Notes under the pieces: generated by a model | What the model saw: the letters and a program-made list of their open reading frames with translations, nothing else | Database searches by the model: none | What the model was told of the DNA's origin: nothing | Program-made: the position numbers and the translations under genes | From: Helicobacter cetorum | GTDB lineage: Bacteria > Campylobacterota > Campylobacteria > Campylobacterales > UBA6016 | DNA length: 64,000 bases | Assembly: GCA_022729705.1 (NCBI GenBank) | Contig: DZAX01000006.1 | Coordinates: 1 to 64,000 of the forward strand | Direction: 5' to 3' | Shown: one piece after another, positions 51,446 to 60,763 of the stretch | Layout of the letters: each line of letters begins with the position of its first letter | Numbering within the stretch: position 1 is the stretch's first letter

Positions 51446-52546
51446 ATGGGATTAGGAGTAGGACTTGTAGGCTTGCCAAACGTGGGCAAATCAACGACTT
51501 TTAATGCGCTAACAAAAGCGCAAAACGCAGAGGCGGCAAACTATCCATTTTGTACGATAGAGCCAAATAAGGCTGTGGTTCCGGTACCGGATAAGAGACT
51601 AGACGAGCTCGCAAAAATCGTAAATCCTGAGAGAATCCAGCACTCCACGGTAGATTTTGTGGATATTGCGGGGCTTGTCAAGGGCGCTAGTAAGGGCGAG
51701 GGGCTTGGAAACCAGTTTTTGGGGCATATCAAAGATGTTGGCGTGGTGCTTCACGTCGTTAGATGTTTTGAGGATGGCAATATTACGCACGTTGAAAACT
51801 CTGTAGACCCTTTGCGCGATATTGAGATTATTGAGACTGAGCTACTTTTGGCGGATATTCAGAGTCTTGAAAAAAGAATAGAAAGATTAGAAAAACAGGC
51901 AAAAACCGACAAAAACGCCGCCGCAATGCTGGAAGTTGCAAAAAAACTGCTTGCATACCTAAACAACGGCGGTATGGCGAGAGAGTTTGAGGGCAGGGAT
52001 GAGGAGGCGTGCTTGGAGCTTAACCGCGAACTAAAACTTATCACCTCAAAAGAGATAATGTACGCCGCAAATGTAGACGAAGAGGCTCTTACAGGCACAA
52101 ATGCACACTACGAAAATCTTTTGAAGTTTGCAAACGAAAAAGGCGCGGATGTAATCAAAATATGCGCCAAAATCGAAGAAGAGCTAGCCGGACTAAGCGA
52201 TGAAGAGAGAGCGGAGATGCTAGAGGGGCTTGGCATAGAGGAGTCGGGACTTGAGCAGATAATAAGAAAAGGTTTCTCAAAGCTAGGTCTTGCCAGTTAT
52301 TTTACCGCCGGAGTCAAAGAGGTAAGGGCGTGGACTATTGAAAAAGGCTGGAAAGCCCCAAAAGCCGCAAGCGTTATCCACAACGATTTTGAAAAAGGGT
52401 TTATCCGCGCGGAGGTAATCGCATACGATGATTTCGTGTCAAACGGAGGAGAGCAGGGCGCAAAAGAAAAAGGCAAAATGAGATTAGAGGGCAAAGAGTA
52501 TGTGGTCGCCGATGGGGACGTGATGCACTTTAGGTTTAACGTCTAA
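51446..52546 (+). CDS. ychF: Redox-regulated ATPase YchF (Obg-like)
   Basis: A P-loop NTPase of 366 residues that prefers ATP and binds ribosomes. G1 is GLPNVGKSTTFNALTKAQ (8-25), G3 DIAGLVKGASKGEGLGNQFL, and the C-terminal TGS domain includes RAWTIEKGWKAPKAASVIHNDFE. It overlaps the following glycosyltransferase by one base (TAATG). ATG is preceded by AAAGGCTAAAA. Confidence 0.97.
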   Translation: MGLGVGLVGLPNVGKSTTFNALTKAQNAEAANYPFCTIEPNKAVVPVPDKRLDELAKIVNPERIQHSTVDFVDIAGLVKGASKGEGLGNQFLGHIKDVGVVLHVVRCFEDGNITHVENSVDPLRDIEIIETELLLADIQSLEKRIERLEKQAKTDKNAAAMLEVAKKLLAYLNNGGMAREFEGRDEEACLELNRELKLITSKEIMYAANVDEEALTGTNAHYENLLKFANEKGADVIKICAKIEEELAGLSDEERAEMLEGLGIEESGLEQIIRKGFSKLGLASYFTAGVKEVRAWTIEKGWKAPKAASVIHNDFEKGFIRAEVIAYDDFVSNGGEQGAKEKGKMRLEGKEYVVADGDVMHFRFNV

Positions 52547-53319
52547 TGAGCGGTGTGACCTGTATTATTCCGGTCTACAACGACCCATCAAATCTGCCAA
52601 GAGCTGTATATTCGGCGCTAAATCAAGACGGGTGCGAAAAAGTTGTTATCGTGGATGACGCAAGTAGCGACAACACTTTGGCAATAGCCAAGGAGCTTGA
52701 GGCAAAAGAGAGCAGGGTTGAAGTGTTTGCTTTACCGGCTAACAGAGGTCAAGCTTTTGCTAGAAATATTGGCGTTATGTTGGCCGATACGCACTACATC
52801 ACATTTTTGGACGCAGACGACGAGCATTTGAGCGGGTTTTATAAGGTCGCCTTAAAGGCTCTTAACGACCGCCCTAAAGCTTCTTTGGTTCGCGGCTCAA
52901 TAGAGTATGTCGGAGAGCTCACAAACGATGATTTTGAGCCTGACGATGATAGATTAAATCAATCTTTGTTTGTAAATCCTAATACGCTAATAATGAGGAA
53001 GCATATTTTTTTACAGATAGGCGGCTTTCCCGTTTCTAATGAGTTTAGAGGTAAATATGGCGGTGAAGATATTGCGTTTAGTCATATTTTGAACACCTAT
53101 TTTGAAGGTATGCTGACAAAAGCCCCAGTTCTTAAATATTACGTTAGAAGCGGCGGCGCTTTTCATAAATATATCTCAAGAACAAAATGGGAGAATGGGC
53201 GTATTGTCATCTTGAAAAACGACGCTGACGACGAAATGTTCATCAAAGCTTTTGAGAAATATGTCGAAGATAGAAAGTACTGCTTAGGGCAAAGCCTAGC
53301 CAGCATCAAAACCGAATAG
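52546..53319 (+). CDS. Family 2 glycosyltransferase
   Basis: A 257-residue inverting GT-A enzyme. IIPVYNDPSNLPRAVYSAL, VIVDDASSDNTLAIA and the metal-binding DADDEH (near 88-93) form the nucleotide-sugar site; KYGGEDIAFSH is the acceptor-side acidic motif. It lacks membrane spans. The acceptor is unknown; the gene is fused transcriptionally to ychF by a one-base overlap. Confidence 0.88.
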   Translation: MSGVTCIIPVYNDPSNLPRAVYSALNQDGCEKVVIVDDASSDNTLAIAKELEAKESRVEVFALPANRGQAFARNIGVMLADTHYITFLDADDEHLSGFYKVALKALNDRPKASLVRGSIEYVGELTNDDFEPDDDRLNQSLFVNPNTLIMRKHIFLQIGGFPVSNEFRGKYGGEDIAFSHILNTYFEGMLTKAPVLKYYVRSGGAFHKYISRTKWENGRIVILKNDADDEMFIKAFEKYVEDRKYCLGQSLASIKTE

Positions 53320-53330
53320 TTATATGCACT

Positions 53331-53364
53331 TTGCCGCTAATACGGGCTTTGCTCGTGTTAGCGT
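53331..53364 (+). repeat. Palindromic repeat, family B, partial copy 4
   Basis: Only the last hairpin CCGCTAATACGGGCTTTGCT...TTAGCG is present. It is followed 12 bases later by a complete unit in tandem. Confidence 0.7.
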
Positions 53365-53376
53365 CTAACATCTAAC

Positions 53377-53463
53377 TCTCCCGCGAATGCGGGTAGCTTT
53401 AGGGGGATGCAAGGGACATTTATGTCCTTTGCCGCCAATACGGGCTTTGCTCGTATTGGCGTC
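53377..53463 (+). repeat. Composite palindromic repeat, family B, copy 5
   Basis: All three hairpins are complete: CCCGCGAATGCGGG, AGGGACATTTATGTCCT and GCCAATACGGGC...GTATTGGC, with the linker GCTTTAGGGGGATGCA. It lies between convergent genes. Confidence 0.8.
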
Positions 53464-53469
53464 TAACAT

Positions 53470-54318
53470 CTAGTAAAACGGACACTCCGTAAGGGGTTCT
53501 ACTCCCGCTTTTTTTAGCAGTTCGAAATCTTTTGAGGCTTCTTGTCCGCCAGTTGTGAGATAGTCGCCGACTATGATGGCGTCGCATCCGGCTTCAAATA
53601 TTTCGTGTTGTCTATCGTCAAGTATATACTCTCTGCCGCCAGCCGCCATAATTACGCTATTTTCAAGCTCTTTTTTTGCCATTCTTAGCACACCTAGCAC
53701 TTCACCTGCATTGATGTGCGTTTTTTTGATAGGTAGGGCTTGGTTTGGATGGTAGAAGTTGATTGGTGAACTCATTGGATTTAGGGATTTTAGCGACGCA
53801 AATAGTGACGCTCTATCCTCACGACTCTCTCCAAGCCCAAATATCCCGCCTGAACACAAAAACAGTCCAACCTCTTTTACATTTTCACAAGTAGCGTATC
53901 GCTCATTCCATGAGTGCGTGGAGCAGATGGTTGGATAAAACTCTTTTGAAGTCTCTAAGTTGTGATTATAGCTATCCACTCCGGCTTTTTTGAGTTCCGT
54001 CAAGCTTTTTGTATCGGCGATTCCGGCTGAAGCTATCAAAAAAAGCCCGTTAACCTCTTTTTTGATGCGTGACGCCAAAGTGCATAAATACTCCGTTTTT
54101 TCGCTATCCAGCCCAAGTCCGCTTGTCACCAGACAAAAGCCTATGGCTCCGGCTTTTTTTGCGTTTTTCGCCTCTTGCAAAACTATTTTTGGCTCTTTAA
54201 AACCAAAAACTTCCACCCCTGTTTTGTACTTAGCGCTTTGGGCGCAAAAAGCGCAATCCTCTTCGCAAGCTCCGCTTTGAACGTTTGAAATTGCGCAAAG
54301 TAGTATTTTTTTTGTCAT
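53470..54318 (-). CDS. bioB: Biotin synthase
   Basis: A radical-SAM enzyme that inserts sulfur into dethiobiotin. The [4Fe-4S] motif CEEDCAFC is at residues 18-25, followed by the SAM-site region and GGIFGLGESREDRASL (near 157-172). It is 282 residues, shorter at the N-terminus than E. coli BioB, as in relatives of this phylum. Its start overlaps the stop of the phosphodiesterase gene by four bases. An in-frame start is an ATG followed by TKKILLCAISNVQSGA. Confidence 0.95.
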   Translation of the reverse strand: MTKKILLCAISNVQSGACEEDCAFCAQSAKYKTGVEVFGFKEPKIVLQEAKNAKKAGAIGFCLVTSGLGLDSEKTEYLCTLASRIKKEVNGLFLIASAGIADTKSLTELKKAGVDSYNHNLETSKEFYPTICSTHSWNERYATCENVKEVGLFLCSGGIFGLGESREDRASLFASLKSLNPMSSPINFYHPNQALPIKKTHINAGEVLGVLRMAKKELENSVIMAAGGREYILDDRQHEIFEAGCDAIIVGDYLTTGGQEASKDFELLKKAGVEPLTECPFY

Positions 54319-54827
54319 CTTAGAAACTCCGTATCGTGCCTATTCCATGTGCTCGTTTTTATTTTTCTATAAAAGTATGAGATTTTATAGCTCTCATCGC
54401 TAGTCTCTAGTAGCAGGCACTCCGAGAGGTCTTTATTTCTTGCGCACGCTTCGCCGGGGTTTAGAAATAGCGTTTTGCCTGTGAAATTAATATATTTTTT
54501 GTGCGTATGCCCAAAGATTATCACATCTGCATCAGGTTTTAGATATATCGGAATGTGCATAAGCTTGAATTTTAGCCCGCCAAGCTCGAAATAATACGGT
54601 TCATATACTAAGTCGTATTCATCTTTAAGGTTTCTTAAGTGCCTATCGTTGTTGCCAAACACAGCCGTGAATGGCAGGGCGTTTTTCTTTAATTCTAGTA
54701 GCGTCTCCTCTTCTACTATATCTCCGGCGTGAATTAGATATTCGCTTCCCAAAGAGGAGAGTAGTTCGATGATTTTTTTTGCTCTTCCCGCTTTTCTGTG
54801 CGTGTCTGAGAAAATACCTATTTTCAT
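54315..54827 (-). CDS. YfcE/MJ0936-type metallophosphoesterase
   Basis: A 170-residue phosphodiesterase of the YfcE class. Metal-binding motifs appear in order: FSDTHR (6-11), HAGDIVE (near 36), FGNNDRH and FGHTHKKY (near 104-111). It hydrolyses phosphodiesters in vitro in relatives; the natural substrate is uncertain. The gene overlaps bioB and lies after topA with a palindromic repeat between. Confidence 0.88.
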   Translation of the reverse strand: MKIGIFSDTHRKAGRAKKIIELLSSLGSEYLIHAGDIVEEETLLELKKNALPFTAVFGNNDRHLRNLKDEYDLVYEPYYFELGGLKFKLMHIPIYLKPDADVIIFGHTHKKYINFTGKTLFLNPGEACARNKDLSECLLLETSDESYKISYFYRKIKTSTWNRHDTEFLR

Positions 54828-54837
54828 CTTATGAGTA

Positions 54838-54912
54838 CGCCGTGACGAGCTAAGCCCGTCACGGCTACGCTGAGCGCTGAGCTACTAAAGCTAGCCGCGT
54901 TGCGCGGCAGAT
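54838..54912 (-). repeat. Palindromic repeat, family A, copy 3
   Basis: CCGTGACGAGC...GCCCGTCACGG and GCTAAAGCTAGCCGCG...CGCGGC. Located between topA and the phosphodiesterase gene, so it lies within a potential transcript. Confidence 0.75.
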
Positions 54913-54933
54913 TGGCTGTGGGGTGTTTGTAAG

Positions 54934-57147
54934 TCACTTGGGCTTTACCTCTGTTTTGTGTTTGCATTCTGCGTTTAGGCATTCGAAATACTCTTTTGTT
55001 TTTAGTTTTTTGTGGATTGTTGCGCCGTTGCACGCTTCGCATTTTGTTTCGCTAAGTTCGTGTCTTGAGGTAAATTTGCATTTTGGATAGTTCTCGCAAC
55101 CAAAAAAAGCGCCTCTTTTTGAGATTCTCTCCAGTACTTTGCCGCCACATAGCGGACAAGGTATTTTTAACGTTTTTGGTTCTTTGAGCGAGCGTGTGTT
55201 TTTGCATTCAGGATACGCTGAGCACGCTAGAAAATCTCCTCTTTTTGAGGATTTTATCACCATTTTGGAGCCGCACTTGTCGCAATCTATGTCGGTTTCT
55301 TGCGGTTTTGCTCTCTCCTCTTCGCCCTCTTTTTTGATATTTCTAGTGTATTTACATTTTGGATAAGTAGAGCATGAGATAAATTCGCCGAATCTTCCCG
55401 CTCTTCTTACAAGCGGAGCGCCGCAAGTAGGGCAGTCTTCGTCTATCGGAATCATTATTTTTTGACTCTCAATATTTTTTTTACCAAGGTCTATTTTTTT
55501 GATAAACCCCTCGTAAAACTCAAATAGCAGTTTTTGCCAATCTTTTTGCTCTCCCTCTACTTTGTCAAGCTCCTCTTCCATCTTTGCCGTAAAGCCACTG
55601 TCTACTATCTCCTCAAAATGCTTTTCAAGCATATCTATGACTTTGAAAGCTATCTCTTCGGGTACAATCTGCTTGTTTTCTATCTTGATATAGCCTCTAT
55701 CGTCAAGCGTAGATATGGTTGGCGCATATGTGCTTGGGCGTCCTATGCCGAGGCTTTCAAGCTGTTTTACCAGTCCGGCTTCTGAGTATCTGCTTGGCGG
55801 CTCTGTAAACTTTTGATCAGCGGTTATTTTGTGTAGTTTTAGGCTCTCGTTTGCGTCTACGTTTGGCAGTAACTTGTCTTTGTCCTCAGAGCCTAACACC
55901 TTATAAAAACCGTCAAAAATGAGCTTAGTACCGCTAGCTTTAAACACAAGACTTTTTGAACTGATAAAGATATTTTGACTTTCAAACTCCGCATCTTTCA
56001 TCTGTGACGCCATAAATCTGTTGTAAATAAGCGTGTATAGCCTAAGTTCATCCGCTTTTAGGTATCTTTTGGCGTCGTCAGGCGTTAGCTCTATCATTGT
56101 CGGACGTATAGCTTCGTGAGCTTCTTGCGCACCTTGTGTTTTGGTTTTGTACACTTTTGGAGTTTTTGGCAGGTATTTTTCGCCGTGTAGTTTTCCTATC
56201 AGCTCTCTTGCCAGCTCCTGCGCCTCGCTAGCGATATTGAGACTGTCTGTTCTCATGTATGTGATTACGCCGCTCACGCCTTTGTGCGTCTCTACGCCCT
56301 CATATAGCTTTTGCGCCACTATCATCGTCTTTTTGGGAGAAAACCCAAGCTGTGAAGAGGCGGCTTGCTGCAGTGTGGAGGTCATAAAAGGGGCGGGGGC
56401 GGCTGATATTTTTTTCTTTTTCTCTATTTTTGACGCCGTAAAACTCTCAAGAGAAGCCGCCGCTACTATTTTGTCCGCTTCCTCTTTGGTTTTTACGCTT
56501 AATTTGTCTATCTTTTCGCCAAACGCCTCAAACAGCACTCCGTCTATTTTTTTGTCAAACAGCGCTTTTACGTCGTAGTACTCTACCGGAATAAAAGCTC
56601 TTATCTCTCTTTCTCTATCGACTACAATTTTTAGAGACGCCGATTGCACTCTTCCCGCACTAAGCCCTTTTTGGATTTTTGAGGAGATAAGTGGAGATAG
56701 TTTGTAACCCACGATTCTATCGAGAAGCCTTCTTGCCTGTTGTGCGTTTACCATGTCCATATTGAGTCTTCTAGGCGTTTCAAGGGCTTTTAAGATGGCG
56801 GTTTTGGTTATCTCATGAAAAACTATTCTTGGTAAAGCTGTTTCGTCTTTATCAAGCACCTTTGCTATATGGTAGGCTATCGCCTCTCCCTCTCTATCCT
56901 CGTCCGTCGCTAGATAGATTGTATCTGCGTCTTTTGCGAGTTTTTTGAGTTCTGCGGCTATCGCTTTATGGTCGTCTGTGACGGTGTATTCCGGAACAAA
57001 AGACTCTTTATTTATTTTGATGCCAAAAGAGCTTTTAGGCAAATCCCTGATATGTCCTTTGCTGGCGACTACCGCAAAATCATCGCCCAAAAAGCCTTTT
57101 AGCGTCTTAGCTTTTGCAGGTGATTCTACTATTATTAAATTTTTCAA
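54934..57147 (-). CDS. topA: DNA topoisomerase I
   Basis: Type IA topoisomerase of 737 residues that removes negative supercoils. The Toprim domain begins LIIVESPAKAKTLKGFLG and holds the DEDREGEAIA acidic cluster; the catalytic tyrosine is in ITYMRTDSLNI. Four C-terminal zinc-ribbon repeats follow (CPTCGAPLV, CDKCGSKMV, CPLCGGKVL and CEACNGATI with their second pairs). The TTG at 57147 is eight bases behind AAGG and gives MKNLIIVESPAK; another TTG at 57171 adds eight residues foreign to the family. Confidence 0.97.
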   Translation of the reverse strand: MKNLIIVESPAKAKTLKGFLGDDFAVVASKGHIRDLPKSSFGIKINKESFVPEYTVTDDHKAIAAELKKLAKDADTIYLATDEDREGEAIAYHIAKVLDKDETALPRIVFHEITKTAILKALETPRRLNMDMVNAQQARRLLDRIVGYKLSPLISSKIQKGLSAGRVQSASLKIVVDREREIRAFIPVEYYDVKALFDKKIDGVLFEAFGEKIDKLSVKTKEEADKIVAAASLESFTASKIEKKKKISAAPAPFMTSTLQQAASSQLGFSPKKTMIVAQKLYEGVETHKGVSGVITYMRTDSLNIASEAQELARELIGKLHGEKYLPKTPKVYKTKTQGAQEAHEAIRPTMIELTPDDAKRYLKADELRLYTLIYNRFMASQMKDAEFESQNIFISSKSLVFKASGTKLIFDGFYKVLGSEDKDKLLPNVDANESLKLHKITADQKFTEPPSRYSEAGLVKQLESLGIGRPSTYAPTISTLDDRGYIKIENKQIVPEEIAFKVIDMLEKHFEEIVDSGFTAKMEEELDKVEGEQKDWQKLLFEFYEGFIKKIDLGKKNIESQKIMIPIDEDCPTCGAPLVRRAGRFGEFISCSTYPKCKYTRNIKKEGEEERAKPQETDIDCDKCGSKMVIKSSKRGDFLACSAYPECKNTRSLKEPKTLKIPCPLCGGKVLERISKRGAFFGCENYPKCKFTSRHELSETKCEACNGATIHKKLKTKEYFECLNAECKHKTEVKPK

Positions 57148-57218
57148 ATATATGGCCTTATTTTTGTACAAAGTAGAAAATTCTACTTAAAAAAAATTAA
57201 ATTGTGATTTTGATATTT

Positions 57219-57234
57219 CGGCGCTCTTTTTGCT
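57219..57234 (+). promoter_or_regulatory. Sigma-54 promoter of the first flagellin gene
   Basis: CGGCGCTCTTTTTGCT has the GG and GC doublets in the exact -24/-12 spacing and agrees with TGGCAC-N5-TTGCW at most positions. It ends 38 bases before the ATG at 57272. Confidence 0.75.
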
Positions 57235-57271
57235 TTTGTTGTCTCTAAAGCACTAATTCAAGGAAATGGGC

Positions 57272-58828
57272 ATGAGTTTTAGAATAAATACAAACGTAGC
57301 CTCTATGCGCTCTCACGCCTCTGGCGTTCAAAACAACAGAGAGCTTGATCTATCGTTGCAAAAGCTCTCATCAGGGCTTAGAATCAACAGTTCAGCCGAT
57401 GACGCATCCGGAATGGTTATCGCCGATAGTTTAAGGTCGCAGGCAAATTCGCTAGGACAGGCTATTAGAAACGCCAATGATGCGATAGGCGTCATTCAGA
57501 CGGCGGATAACGCCATGGATCAGCAGATAAAGATATTGGATACGATAAAAGTCAAGGCTACGCAAGCGGCGGCGGATGGACAAAGTACCCAATCAAGACA
57601 GGCGATACAAGAGGATATAGCCAGACTCTTAGAGGAGCTTGACACTATCGCCAATACTACGGCTTTTAACGGTATGCAGCTACTCTCCGGCTCTTTTATC
57701 AATAAAGAGTTTCAGATAGGGGCATACTCCAGAGAGGCTGTCAAAATATCTATCGGAAATACGTCCTCCGCCACAATAGGCGCCGTAAGAAGTGAAACGT
57801 CAGGACTTATCTCCTCTGCTGTAAGTAGCGGACTTGTGTTTATAAATACCGACGGCACCAGAACATCCGTAGCCGCCGTCAAAATTTCTACATCTGTCGG
57901 CACGGGGCTTGGAGCTATGGCGGAAGCTATCAATAGGGTTTCAGATCAAACCGGAGTTAGGGCAAACGCTATAGTGCGCATGACTGGCTCAAATAGCGTC
58001 GCCGCCGGAAGCATCAGGGGTCTTGTGATAAATGGTATCACTCTTGGCACCATAAGCACCTCCGCAAACGACTCAAACGGGCACCTTAGAAATACGATAA
58101 ACGCCGCTACCACATTTACAGGCGTAACTGCTACGGTGGATGGCATGGGTAGGCTATCATTGAATGCTTCAGATGGTAGGGGCGTTATAGTAAAAACCTC
58201 CGCCTCGACTGTTCTAGGTTTTAATAAAACAGCGGGTGTGGACGGCTCCGCTATGTCCTCAACTACCGGAAAAATGCACTTTGGCAGAATAACGCTCACT
58301 TCGCTAGGTTCCAGAGATATACTAATAAGCGGGGCAACGGGTGCCAGTGGTTTGGTGAATAGCGCCTTTATGAATAAAATGACGATTTCCTCACAAGGAG
58401 CCGCCTTTTCCACCGTAAACCTAAAAGGAACACTGGGGGTTTTTAGCAATAAAACAGGGGCGTCCATTGGGGCTTTTGCCAATGCGGCAGAGTCTGCTGC
58501 AGCGGGGCAGAGCGGAACGTTTTTGGGGCCCGGGGTCACCACGAGAGTAGGCGCTATGCTTGTCATGGATATAGCTGAATCGGCTATGAAGATGCTAGAC
58601 AAAATAAGATCAAATCTAGGTTCTGTGCAAAATCAACTAACCGTAACAATAAACAATATAACAGTAACAGAGGTAAACATCAGAGCCGCAGAGTCTCAAA
58701 TAAGAGACGCCGATTTCGCCTTGGAGTCCGCTAACTTTTCAAAAAGAAACCTTCTCGCCCAATCTGGTTCATTTGCGCTCAGTCAAGCCAGTTCGATACC
58801 TCAAAACGTTTTGAAGCTACTTCAATAA
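57272..58828 (+). CDS. flaB: Flagellin, sigma-54 controlled (FlaB-like)
   Basis: A filament subunit of 518 residues. The N-terminal SFRINTNVASMRSHASG and QKLSSGLRINSSADDASGM and the C-terminal AAESQIRDADFALESANFSKRNLLAQSG are the conserved coiled-coil parts; the middle is Ser/Thr/Ala-rich, and a likely target for O-glycosylation. The ATG at 57272 lies seven bases behind AAGGA; another at 57266 is too close. It is about two-thirds alike with the next gene over its ends. Compared with that gene it uses far fewer GGT/GCT codons, suggesting lower expression. Confidence 0.93.
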   Translation: MSFRINTNVASMRSHASGVQNNRELDLSLQKLSSGLRINSSADDASGMVIADSLRSQANSLGQAIRNANDAIGVIQTADNAMDQQIKILDTIKVKATQAAADGQSTQSRQAIQEDIARLLEELDTIANTTAFNGMQLLSGSFINKEFQIGAYSREAVKISIGNTSSATIGAVRSETSGLISSAVSSGLVFINTDGTRTSVAAVKISTSVGTGLGAMAEAINRVSDQTGVRANAIVRMTGSNSVAAGSIRGLVINGITLGTISTSANDSNGHLRNTINAATTFTGVTATVDGMGRLSLNASDGRGVIVKTSASTVLGFNKTAGVDGSAMSSTTGKMHFGRITLTSLGSRDILISGATGASGLVNSAFMNKMTISSQGAAFSTVNLKGTLGVFSNKTGASIGAFANAAESAAAGQSGTFLGPGVTTRVGAMLVMDIAESAMKMLDKIRSNLGSVQNQLTVTINNITVTEVNIRAAESQIRDADFALESANFSKRNLLAQSGSFALSQASSIPQNVLKLLQ

Positions 58829-58837
58829 GTAGCTTCA
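58812..58837 (+). terminator. Hairpin at the flaB stop
   Basis: TGAAGCTACT and AGTAGCTTCA form a 10-bp perfect stem, but no T-run follows. It may be a weak terminator or processing site between the two flagellin genes. Confidence 0.4.
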
Positions 58838-58903
58838 CCCCTTTAAAATATTACAATCTTGTAATAAATCCTACATAAAATCCTCAAAATATAAAAATTT
58901 CTC

Positions 58904-58930
58904 TAAAACAAATTAGGAAAGTTTCGATAT
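58904..58930 (+). promoter_or_regulatory. Sigma-28 (FliA) promoter of the second flagellin gene
   Basis: TAAA at 58904 and CGATAT at 58925 are separated by 17 bases, equal to TAAA-N15-GCCGATAA spacing. Campylobacter flaA promoters also use CGATAT. It ends 50 bases before the ATG. Confidence 0.78.
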
Positions 58931-58980
58931 AGTCATTGTACGGCAAGGATGCCGAAACTAAAAGCAAAAAAGGATTTACA

Positions 58981-60618
58981 ATGGGTTTCAGACTCAATAC
59001 TAACATCGCTGCGATGAACTCTCACTCATCTGCTCTTATGAATAATAGAGAACTTGATCTTTCTCTAGGTAGAATATCAACTGGTCTTAGAATCAACTCA
59101 GCGGCTGATGATGCATCTGGTATGGTTATTGCCGATACGCTAAAATCTCAAGCTAACGGCTTAGGTCAAGCTGTCAAAAATGCAAATGACGCTATCGGTA
59201 TAGTTCAAATAGCTGACAAAGCTATGGATGAGCAGATAAAAATTCTTGACACTATCAAAACAAAAGCTACTCAAGCTGCATCAGATGGTCAAAGTCGCGC
59301 ATCAAGATCGGCTATCCAAGAAGACATCGTAAAACTTATGACTGAACTTGACAATATCGCCGCTACAACTTCTTTTAACGGGTTAAATCTTCTTTCTGGT
59401 AACTTTGCAAACAAAGAGTTTCAAATCGGAGCCTACTCAAGAGAGACTATCAAGCTTTCAATAGGCGATACATCATCTGCTACTATTGGGGCCGTAAGAA
59501 GTGAGACTTCAGGCGTTATCTCCAACGCCGTAGCTAGTGGTATGGTATTTATCAACGCAGATGGTTCTAGAACCACTATAGCAAAAGTAAATATCTCCGC
59601 CTCTGCTGGTACTGGTCTTGGTGCGCTTGCAGAAGCCATCAATAGAGTTTCTGATACCACGGGAGTAAGAGCTTCTGCGAAAGTTGAGCTTACAGGTTCT
59701 AACTCTGTTGCTGCCGGTAGCGTAAGAGGTCTTGCTATTAACGGTATCACAATTGGAACTATATCTACGTCACTTAACGACTCTAACGGTAACCTAAGAA
59801 ACGCCATTAATGCCGTTACTACTCAAACTGGTGTTCTTGCGACTGTAGATGGAAACGGTAAATTAACTTTAACGTCTCAAGATGGAAGAGGTATTATAGC
59901 TAAAACAGTATCTTCTTCTGCCAACTTGGGTATGTATAGAGCAGGAAATAAAATAGAGGGTGGTTATATATCTTCTTCTACAGGTAAAGTATTTATGGGT
60001 AGAATCACACTTACTTCTTTAGGTGCAAGAGATATTCTAGTATCTGGTAGTGTGGGTACTACTGCCGCTAACCAAATTCACTCTGGTATTTATAATAAAA
60101 TGACTTACTCTGCGGGTGCCGCCATGAATGTCGCAGGTTCAAATGGTCTCAAATATAGCGGTTCTTCAGCGGCTTCATTTAGCACTTCAAACCTAAGACA
60201 AGTTGGTGGTGCTTTCACAAATCAAAACGCAGTTGCGATGGGCGTGTTCGGGAGTGGTGGTACGTCTGCAGCTGTTACGACAGGTACTGCCGCTACAACT
60301 AGAGCTGCGGCTTATGGGGCTGGCGTTACTACAAGAGCAGGTGCTTTGATGGTTATGGATATAGCTGAATCAGCCATGAAGCAACTAGATAAAATCAGAG
60401 CTGGACTAGGTTCTGTACAACAACAACTTACGTCTACAATCAATAACATCACTATTACTCAAGTAAACGTAACTGCGGCAGAGTCTCAAATCAGAGACGT
60501 AGACTTCGCGGCTGAGTCTACAAACTTCTCAAAAAGAAATCTACTTGCTCAATCAGGTGCATACGCTATGAGCCAAGCAAACCAAGTACAACAAAACGTA
60601 ATGAGACTTCTACAGTAG
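58981..60618 (+). CDS. flaA: Major flagellin, sigma-28 controlled (FlaA-like)
   Basis: A 545-residue flagellin. N-terminal GFRLNTNIAAMNSHSSALMN and RISTGLRINSAADDASGM, and C-terminal AAESQIRDVDFAAESTNFSKRNL, define the filament core. Its central region is longer than in the first flagellin and rich in Ser, Thr, Gly and Ala. Codon choice is strongly biased to GGT, GCT, CTT and ACT, unlike the rest of the window, as for a very highly expressed protein. AAAGGATTTACA precedes the ATG. A strong terminator follows. Confidence 0.95.
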   Translation: MGFRLNTNIAAMNSHSSALMNNRELDLSLGRISTGLRINSAADDASGMVIADTLKSQANGLGQAVKNANDAIGIVQIADKAMDEQIKILDTIKTKATQAASDGQSRASRSAIQEDIVKLMTELDNIAATTSFNGLNLLSGNFANKEFQIGAYSRETIKLSIGDTSSATIGAVRSETSGVISNAVASGMVFINADGSRTTIAKVNISASAGTGLGALAEAINRVSDTTGVRASAKVELTGSNSVAAGSVRGLAINGITIGTISTSLNDSNGNLRNAINAVTTQTGVLATVDGNGKLTLTSQDGRGIIAKTVSSSANLGMYRAGNKIEGGYISSSTGKVFMGRITLTSLGARDILVSGSVGTTAANQIHSGIYNKMTYSAGAAMNVAGSNGLKYSGSSAASFSTSNLRQVGGAFTNQNAVAMGVFGSGGTSAAVTTGTAATTRAAAYGAGVTTRAGALMVMDIAESAMKQLDKIRAGLGSVQQQLTSTINNITITQVNVTAAESQIRDVDFAAESTNFSKRNLLAQSGAYAMSQANQVQQNVMRLLQ

Positions 60619-60644
60619 TCTTTTTTACAATTTACCTCGATACT

Positions 60645-60677
60645 GGCTCCGCAACTTATGTTGCGGAGCCTTTTTTT
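60645..60677 (+). terminator. Rho-independent terminator after flaA
   Basis: GGCTCCGCAAC and GTTGCGGAGCC form an 11-bp perfect stem around TTAT, followed by T7. Confidence 0.92.
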
Positions 60678-60763
60678 GTTTGATGTCGTGCAAGGGATGA
60701 AAAAGGAAGATTTTTTTATGGCGCCGCTTTTGCCTATTTATTGGCGTAGCGGCGGTTCTATTT

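Noticed and set aside
53331-53463. CRISPR-like array
   Set aside because: The repeated units are palindromic and adjacent, with no unique spacers of constant size and no cas genes.
57946-58602. Long open frame of 218 codons on the minus strand
   Set aside because: It lies wholly within the flagellin gene, has no ribosome site and a Val/Pro/Leu-rich composition that mirrors flagellin codons; the plus-strand protein is certain.
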